Source: Lithodes maja
Taxonomy: Eukaryota > Arthropoda > Malacostraca > Decapoda > Lithodidae
Length of the DNA stretch: 64,000 nt
Direction: 5' to 3'
Assembly (NCBI GenBank): GCA_037953745.1
Contig: JBAKBP010007634.1
Location: 34,002-98,001 of the forward strand
The notes under the pieces are model-generated. The model worked only from the letters and a program-made list of their open reading frames with translations, made no database searches and was not told where the DNA came from. Positions 62,970-64,000 of the stretch are shown here, one piece after another; the stretch's first letter is position 1; each line of letters starts with the position of its first letter. The translations under genes and the position numbers were made by a program.

Positions 62970-64000
62970 GACAAGAGACTGGTGTGGAAACTACCGCCGG
63001 GTCTGTATTGGTCCGCCGGAGCCCAGCTCTGGAAAAAAAAAAATTTCCAGGAATTAATGCTCATAAGGTTAATCCAACATGTTCGCACACAAGTGTTAAT
63101 AGCCCACCGGATAACGAGATGTGATGACACAACGAACACAGTTCGCTATGCGGCGGGGTTTCAGAATATCTAAACAAATCTTTTTTAAGAAAGTGAAGAA
63201 TACCCTCTGATATAATATCGGTCCAGCATGGCGATTTATAGTCTTTCTGGTGGTGACTGTCTCAAGATTCAATAATGGAACAAAAACAACCCCCCATAAA
63301 GACGCCGGCCCTTGAAATATTTTTGCATAATAACACAGGGCAGGCTGACACAAGATCTGATTTCTAACGAATTGTCACAAAACGATCGCCGTGAAAAATG
63401 AAGGTGGCGATACCAAAGTATCACTGAATTAAGTAGTTAAATCGAAAAATGAATTTGAAAATTCCTTATTTCCTCCAACTAGGAGCACCCGCCGGGTGTG
63501 AAAAAACGATTTTTTAACTAATTGAACCTTCAATTGCCGTAAAAATAAAGGCGGCGATACAAACAGTATTGCTTAAGAATGGAATGGTTAATACACTGAA
63601 TGACTTAAGATTATCCCACCCTTCCAAGGTACACCCGCCGGGTGAGATGTCAAACGTTAACCCCATAAGTTCCTGTCCCTGCATCTTTGTAAAAGATCGC
63701 CGGGTAGGAACGCCCTTAACAACAGCTAGGTTTTTCATGTGGTTTTTGTAAAACCTGGTAGAAAAACTACAAAACGTATGTTCGCAAGAACAAAGTTTTT
63801 ATATACATAGATGGGCACAGTCAGTCCGCCGGGAATCAAAATGGGCCTGAAACCAGGTACCAACAGAGACGCAGTCCTGGAGAGCCACAGACACCTCATC
63901 GCCGGGGACACAAACCTGTGTTAAAAACCACGTGTGGCCTAACACGGCTCTCGGCCGGGTTTTATCATGGTGAAACCGAGAGAAAACCCGCCGGAAGGAC
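62970..64000 (-). other. Upstream region of DIRS-like element: CCGCCGG-rich repeats
   Basis: No gene. Two ~150-bp related units: 63,382-63,500 and 63,533-63,653, each with tcgccgtgaaaaat-like, ggcggcgatac and ending CACCCGCCGGGTG, an interrupted palindrome. Further CCGCCGG or CGCCGGG copies lie at about 62,995, 63,012, 63,698, 63,827, 63,899 and 63,988. It may be the 5'UTR/terminal repeat, or older flanking DNA. Confidence 0.55.

Larger units (their letters stand above)
56393..64000 (-). mobile_element. DIRS-like tyrosine-recombinase retrotransposon (5' end beyond window)
   Basis: Order on the minus strand: Gag-like/RT (62,969-59,802), RT and RNase H in shifted frames, Dam-like region, tyrosine recombinase (to 57,493), then ~600 bp noncoding and the inverted repeat. 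RT/RNase H plus tyrosine recombinase instead of DDE integrase defines the DIRS order. Three frameshifts in pol make this copy inactive as read. The other terminus is not visible. Confidence 0.85.

Noticed and set aside
1..64000. CRISPR array, prokaryotic operons or phage genes
   Set aside because: No regularly spaced repeats with unique spacers, no Shine-Dalgarno-led gene series; tyrosine recombinase belongs to the DIRS-like element.

Overview
The window is eukaryotic repeat-dense DNA. I infer an arthropod, most likely a decapod crustacean. The reasons are TTAGG-type (CCTAA) telomere-like tracts, a DIRS-like tyrosine-recombinase retrotransposon, many LINE families (CR1/L2-, Jockey-, RTE- and I-like) and abundant TTAA-bounded (piggyBac-type) elements. 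Nothing looks prokaryotic: there are no operons, ribosome binding sites, rRNA genes or CRISPR arrays. Species assignment is inference only.

The only candidate host gene is a pair of phase-compatible coding exons on the + strand, 38,667-38,754 and 55,510-55,600. They would encode a basic then strongly acidic N-terminus of 50 codons. The roughly 16.8 kb intron between them is filled with nested transposons. All other long open frames belong to mobile elements, and most are broken.

Layout. 1-3.8 kb: a Jockey-like LINE (one 954-residue frame) inserted in the 3' end of an I/R1-like LINE. 4.3-8.1 kb: an L2-like LINE, minus strand, broken by a TIR repeat ('family E') and by an RTE copy that itself carries a TTAA MITE. 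8.1-10.5 kb: CCTAA-rich DNA, a hairpin and another RTE copy. 10.5-15.1 kb: a pogo-like DNA transposon remnant with 26-bp TIRs, hosting a TTAA MITE and a 2.0 kb piggyBac derivative. The derivative encodes an acidic/AT-hook/Cys-rich protein without the DDE core. 15.1-18.6 kb: family E, palindromic 'family B' repeats, a CR1-like LINE and a retroposon. 18.6-23.5 kb: a TTAA element containing family E, which contains an RTE, which contains a CR1 and an I-like fragment, plus a pogo-type MITE with internal palindromes. 24.2-25.9 kb: a Jockey/CR1-like 'LINE-F' copy. 26.4-31.7 kb: a TTAA element hosting a nearly full-length CR1-like LINE whose 5' end carries U4 snRNA-like sequence. 32-38.7 kb: LINE fragments, two opposed SINE-like retroposons, a hAT-like element and two tRNA-derived SINEs. 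41.5-50.25 kb: an 8.8 kb TIR-bounded block holding LINE-F, which is itself interrupted three times. 50.3-54.4 kb: retroposon, MITEs, CR1 and RTE. 56.4-64 kb: a DIRS-like element on the minus strand (Gag-like region, RT, RNase H, Dam-like region, tyrosine recombinase) with a 72-bp perfect inverted repeat at its 3' side.

Together the elements form a stratified record. Target-site duplications (TSDs) can be read directly for many insertions, giving an order of events up to four levels deep. The five ~510-535 bp retroposons share their 3' end with the I-like LINE fragments, which suggests mobilisation by that LINE.
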